Shown here: positions 5,826 through 8,656 of the stretch, piece after piece
Layout: each line of letters begins with the position of its first letter
How positions within the stretch are numbered: the stretch's first letter is position 1
NCBI GenBank assembly: GCA_902800435.1
Contig: CADCEQ010000071.1
Coordinates: 1-8,656, forward strand
Source: an uncultured Prevotellaceae bacterium
GTDB lineage: Bacteria; Bacteroidota; Bacteroidia; Bacteroidales; Bacteroidaceae
Reading direction: 5' to 3'
DNA: 8,656 nt
The notes under the pieces: generated by a model
The model's database searches: none
What the model was told of the DNA's origin: nothing
The model's input: only the letters and a program-made list of their open reading frames with translations
Translations under genes and position numbers: made by a program

Positions 5826-8402
5826 TTAATCTAAATCAACTACCGTGATGCCTGCTCCGCCAAACTGGACGTGCTCGTCGCGGTAGCTGCGCACGTTGGG
5901 AATAGTGGCCAGATACTGGCGTATGAGCTGGCGCAGAATGCCCGTTCCCGTACCGTGTAGAATGCGTACGCGCGACATTCCGACGAGTATGGCGTCGTCG
6001 ATGAAATAGGTGACGGCGTTGATGGCCTCGTCGCCCCTCATGCCCCTGACGTCGAGGTCCTGGCGGAAGTTCAGCTTGCGGTTGTCTATGACGTTACGGG
6101 TGTCGTTCGACACGTTGGCATACGAGCCTGCTATCTGGGCGTTGCGCTCCTCGGCCTTGGTCTTTTCCTGCTGCCTGGGAGCCTCAGCGCGCTCCAGTCG
6201 TTCGGCCCTCATCTTGGTCTTCATGCCGCCAAAGATAATGGTTGCCATCTTGCCGTCGAGGCTCTCGATGGTGCCCACGCTGGTCAGTCCCTTGATGCGG
6301 ACGTAGTCGCCGACGGCCAGTGCGGCTGATGGTGCGGCAGCCGTCTCGCTCTTGACGGGTTTGGCGGCTGCCGACTTCTCGGCCTTCTCCTGCCTGCGCT
6401 TCTCACGCCGCTCCTTGCGCTCCTGTATCTGCTTGATTTTGCGGTCGATAGCTTCGTCGTTGGCCTTGCTGTCGATGTCGGCAATCTCTTGCTTGAAGGT
6501 GTTCAGCTCTTCGCGTATCCGGCGGGCTGCCTCTTTCTCAGCCTGAGTCTCGCGTATCTCGCGAATGGCGTTCTCAATCTTCTTGTTGCTCTCGCTCAGC
6601 AGCTCCTCAGCCTGCTCCTTGGCTCGGCGGAGAATCTCCTTGCGCTCGCGCTCTATCTCCTCGATGCTGCTCTCGTAGCGGGCTATGCGGCCCTCGAGCG
6701 ACTTCTCGTGCTGGTGGATGGTCTGGCGCTTGCCTTCCCAGTAGCGCTTGTCGCGCACAATGTCCTGCAGGTACTTGTCGCTTTGTATGTAGTCGCGCCC
6801 AACTATCTCGGATGCATCGTTGATAACTTCCTCAGGAATACCAGACTTACGTGCAATCTCTATAGCAAATGATGAACCTGGCTGACCTATCGACAGTTGG
6901 AACAGTGCCTGCATCTCGTGGCGGTCGTAGAGCATTGCGCCGTTGACCACGCCCTCATGGTCTTCGGCAAAGTGCTTCAGGTTCTGGTAGTGGGTGGTGA
7001 TGACACCGAAGGCGCGTTTCTTCCAGAACTGCCGCAGCATTGCCTCGGCCATAGCACCGCCAATGGTGGGCTCGGTGCCGCCGCCGAACTCGTCGATGAG
7101 CAGCAGCGAGTGCTCGTTGGCCTGACGCATCATCTGCTTCATGTTCATCAGGTGCGAACTGTAGGTCGACAGGTCGTTCTCGATGCTCTGCTCGTCGCCG
7201 ATGTCAATCATGATGTCGCTGAAGATGCCGCAGGTGGAGCGGTCGCCGACAGGTATCGGCAGTCCGCATTGCAGCATATACTGCAGCAGTCCGACGGTCT
7301 TCAGGCAGACCGACTTGCCGCCCGCATTGGGGCCCGAGATGATCAGCAGCCGCCCTTCGCTCTTTGCCTGTTTAATATCGCTTGTCAGCATAATATCCAG
7401 TGGCACAACCTTTTTCCCTTGTTTGTTAAGCGAAAGGTCGAGCAGCGGATGAATGGCTCTTATCCAGTCGATGTGGGGCTTCTCTATGACCGTTGGCTCG
7501 TAGGCGTGCGTCGTATCGGCAAACTCCGACTTGGCGTAAATCAGGTCTATCTGAGCCAGAAACTGGTACGACTCAAGAATCTCGGGCACGTGGGGCCGCA
7601 CCTCGTCGCTGAACACGGTCAGGATGCGGATAATCTCGCGGCGCTCCTCGGCCTCTAACTGGCGCACGCGGTTATTGGCCTCGACCACCTCTGTCGGCTC
7701 AATGAAGACGGTCTTGCCCGTTGCCGACTCGTCGTGAACGATGCCGCCAATCTTCTTCTTCAGGTTCGGGGCAACAGGAATCACCAGTCGGCCGTCTCTC
7801 AGCGTCGGGGCAGCATCCTTGTCGACGAGCCCGTCCTTCTGGGCTGAGTGTAATATAGTATATAAGGTACGCGAGATGTTGCCCTCCATCTTCGACAGTT
7901 CGTGGCGGATGCTGGCCAGCGTCATCGAGGCTGAGTCCTTGATTTTTCCGTATTTGTCGAGTATGGAGTCGATGCGGCGAATCATGGCGGGAAACGTCAC
8001 CACACCCTCCGTCAGCCTGTAGAGGGCCGGATAGGTGGGCTGGGCACCGTCGTCGTCGAGCGCCACTCCGCGCCGCAGATACTTCACGATGTTGCTGATG
8101 GTCTCCAGCGAGCGGCGCATGTCCCAAACCTCTTCCTCCTCAAGGTGTGTATTCTCCAGTCGTATGCGCGAGACGGCTGAGCGAACGTCGAAGAAGAAAC
8201 TCATCGGGAAGTCGTCGGCCTCCTGCCTGAGCCGCCGGAACTCGCGAACCTGTTCCAGCTGCTCGCCGATGACGTCATAGTCGTCGGTGAACGCCAGCTC
8301 GTCGACCTTCTCCTTGCCCAAAGTGCTCAGGCATCGGCCCTTCAGCAGCTGCCGAATTTCGTCAAAACCTATCTTATGTTCGTAATTATTCGGATAAATC
8401 AT
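5826..8402 (-). CDS. mutS2: MutS2: MutS-family ATPase with C-terminal Smr nuclease domain
   Basis: 858 residues, near the usual MutS2 length. It lacks the MutS mismatch-recognition domain. Core and clamp helices (~1-340) lead to the ATPase: Walker A GPNAGGKS (357-364), the STYSSHL signature (412-418), Walker B LLLIDE plus FGGGTEP (433-445) and H-loop TTH (469-471). A long charged helical region follows (~555-675, rich in E, K and R), then a low-complexity Ala/Lys linker (~676-696), a small KOW-like beta domain (~697-735), and an Smr domain (~780-858) with LDVRG (783-787) and HGTGTG (816-821). All key motifs are intact. Members are linked to suppression of recombination by branched-DNA binding and, in Bacillus subtilis, to rescue of collided ribosomes; which applies here is unknown. 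The start [13 protein letters not shown] looks family-typical. A promoter lies only 4 nt upstream of the ATG. Confidence 0.96.
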   Translation of the reverse strand: MIYPNNYEHKIGFDEIRQLLKGRCLSTLGKEKVDELAFTDDYDVIGEQLEQVREFRRLRQEADDFPMSFFFDVRSAVSRIRLENTHLEEEEVWDMRRSLETISNIVKYLRRGVALDDDGAQPTYPALYRLTEGVVTFPAMIRRIDSILDKYGKIKDSASMTLASIRHELSKMEGNISRTLYTILHSAQKDGLVDKDAAPTLRDGRLVIPVAPNLKKKIGGIVHDESATGKTVFIEPTEVVEANNRVRQLEAEERREIIRILTVFSDEVRPHVPEILESYQFLAQIDLIYAKSEFADTTHAYEPTVIEKPHIDWIRAIHPLLDLSLNKQGKKVVPLDIMLTSDIKQAKSEGRLLIISGPNAGGKSVCLKTVGLLQYMLQCGLPIPVGDRSTCGIFSDIMIDIGDEQSIENDLSTYSSHLMNMKQMMRQANEHSLLLIDEFGGGTEPTIGGAMAEAMLRQFWKKRAFGVITTHYQNLKHFAEDHEGVVNGAMLYDRHEMQALFQLSIGQPGSSFAIEIARKSGIPEEVINDASEIVGRDYIQSDKYLQDIVRDKRYWEGKRQTIHQHEKSLEGRIARYESSIEEIERERKEILRRAKEQAEELLSESNKKIENAIREIRETQAEKEAARRIREELNTFKQEIADIDSKANDEAIDRKIKQIQERKERREKRRQEKAEKSAAAKPVKSETAAAPSAALAVGDYVRIKGLTSVGTIESLDGKMATIIFGGMKTKMRAERLERAEAPRQQEKTKAEERNAQIAGSYANVSNDTRNVIDNRKLNFRQDLDVRGMRGDEAINAVTYFIDDAILVGMSRVRILHGTGTGILRQLIRQYLATIPNVRSYRDEHVQFGGAGITVVDLD

Positions 8403-8406
8403 GGTG

Positions 8407-8437
8407 CAAAGGTACGAATATTAACCATAAAACGCAA
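8407..8437 (-). promoter_or_regulatory. Promoter of mutS2, predicting a leaderless transcript
   Basis: On the minus strand TTTG (8437-8434), 19 nt, then TACCTTTG (8414-8407). The last G of the -7 box is 5 nt before the A of the ATG, so transcription should begin at or next to the start codon. No alternative promoter is evident between here and the tRNA-Ser promoter. Confidence 0.6.
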
Positions 8438-8452
8438 AAAGTAACCCGAAAA

Positions 8453-8484
8453 TTTGCAGATTTCGAAAATTATAACTAATTTTG
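8453..8484 (+). promoter_or_regulatory. Promoter of tRNA-Ser(UGA)
   Basis: TTTG (8453-8456), 20 nt, then TAATTTTG (8477-8484). The bases that follow, CACCCGC, are identical to those after the initiator tRNA promoter. The tRNA begins about 25 nt after the predicted transcription start. Confidence 0.75.
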
Positions 8485-8513
8485 CACCCGCTTTTTGAAA
8501 CAAACGAGCACTT

Positions 8514-8598
8514 GGAGAGATGGTAGAGTGGTCGATTACAACGGTCTTGAAAACCGTCGTACCGAGAGGTACCGGGGGTTCGAATCCCTCTCTCTCCG
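8514..8598 (+). tRNA. tRNA-Ser, anticodon TGA
   Basis: The acceptor stem GGAGAGA / TCTCTCC (8514-8520, 8591-8597) is fully paired. The anticodon stem ACGGT / ACCGT (8541-8545, 8553-8557) holds loop CTTGAAA with anticodon TGA at 8548-8550, reading UCA and related serine codons. The long variable arm between the anticodon and T arms (8558-8573) is the class II feature expected for serine. The T arm is 8574-8590 with loop TTCGAAT. The discriminator is G (8598), as usual for serine, and CCA is not encoded. Confidence 0.96.
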
Positions 8599-8609
8599 CG
8601 AAGAGCAAA

Positions 8610-8638
8610 TTTGATGACTTTTAGGGTAGTCAATCAAA
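8610..8638 (+). other. Imperfect hairpin just downstream of tRNA-Ser
   Basis: TTTGATGACT (8610-8619) can pair with AGTCAATCAAA (8628-8638) with a single bulged base around an 8-nt loop. It begins 11 nt after the tRNA, where a terminator is expected, but no T tract follows, so it may be a processing or rho-independent-like structure, or chance. The window ends at 8656. Confidence 0.35.
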
Positions 8639-8656
8639 GTTCAACCCGAACAGTTC

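Noticed and set aside
8399..8633. Two overlapping minus-strand ORFs of 69-70 codons upstream of mutS2
   Set aside because: They are translations of the antisense strand of tRNA-Ser; peptides like [18 protein letters not shown] are a familiar misannotation over serine tRNA genes, and they would also span both promoters.
8599..8656. Integrated-element attachment site at the 3' end of tRNA-Ser
   Set aside because: tRNA-Ser genes are frequent integration sites, but no integrase and no second copy of the tRNA 3' end is visible in the 58 bases that remain.

Overview
The window looks like a piece of a Bacteroidales chromosome, most likely Prevotella or a close relative. This is an inference from three things. 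All five promoters I can propose have the Bacteroidetes form (TTTG, 19-20 nt, TAnnTTTG) rather than sigma-70 boxes. Gene starts lack Shine-Dalgarno sequences. Protein types and wording (Smr-containing MutS2, exported GH2 enzyme, short secreted lysozyme-like protein) fit that phylum. Most coding DNA is moderately to strongly GC-rich.

Layout: all six protein genes are on the minus strand and the two tRNA genes are on the plus strand. Positions 13-172 hold three alternating copies of a GC-rich, hairpin-forming intergenic repeat. A terminator hairpin (231-265) then closes a four-gene minus-strand operon, which reads in transcription order: TetR-family regulator (4955-4362), FabG-type reductase (4337-3600), exported GH2 glycosidase of the exo-beta-D-glucosaminidase type (3598-1070), and a lipoprotein with an internal duplication (1060-275). 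Gaps are 24, 1 and 9 nt. The TetR promoter is at 4984-5015, and an inverted repeat (4961-4986) overlaps its -7 box and leader, so autorepression of the whole operon is plausible.

Divergent from TetR is an initiator tRNA-Met (5106-5178) with its own promoter and terminator. Next on the minus strand is a small AT-rich gene for an exported lytic-transglycosylase-like protein (5691-5287), with its own promoter and terminator. MutS2 with complete ATPase and Smr domains follows (8402-5826). Its predicted promoter lies almost on top of its ATG, suggesting a leaderless mRNA. A tRNA-Ser(UGA), divergent from mutS2, closes the window.

Most of this is ordinary chromosome. I see no mobile element, CRISPR array or defence system, and no clear new multi-gene system. 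The points most worth a second look are the regulator/reductase/glycosidase/lipoprotein operon with its candidate operator, the repeat cluster, the unusual features of the initiator tRNA and its leader, and the leaderless mutS2 prediction.
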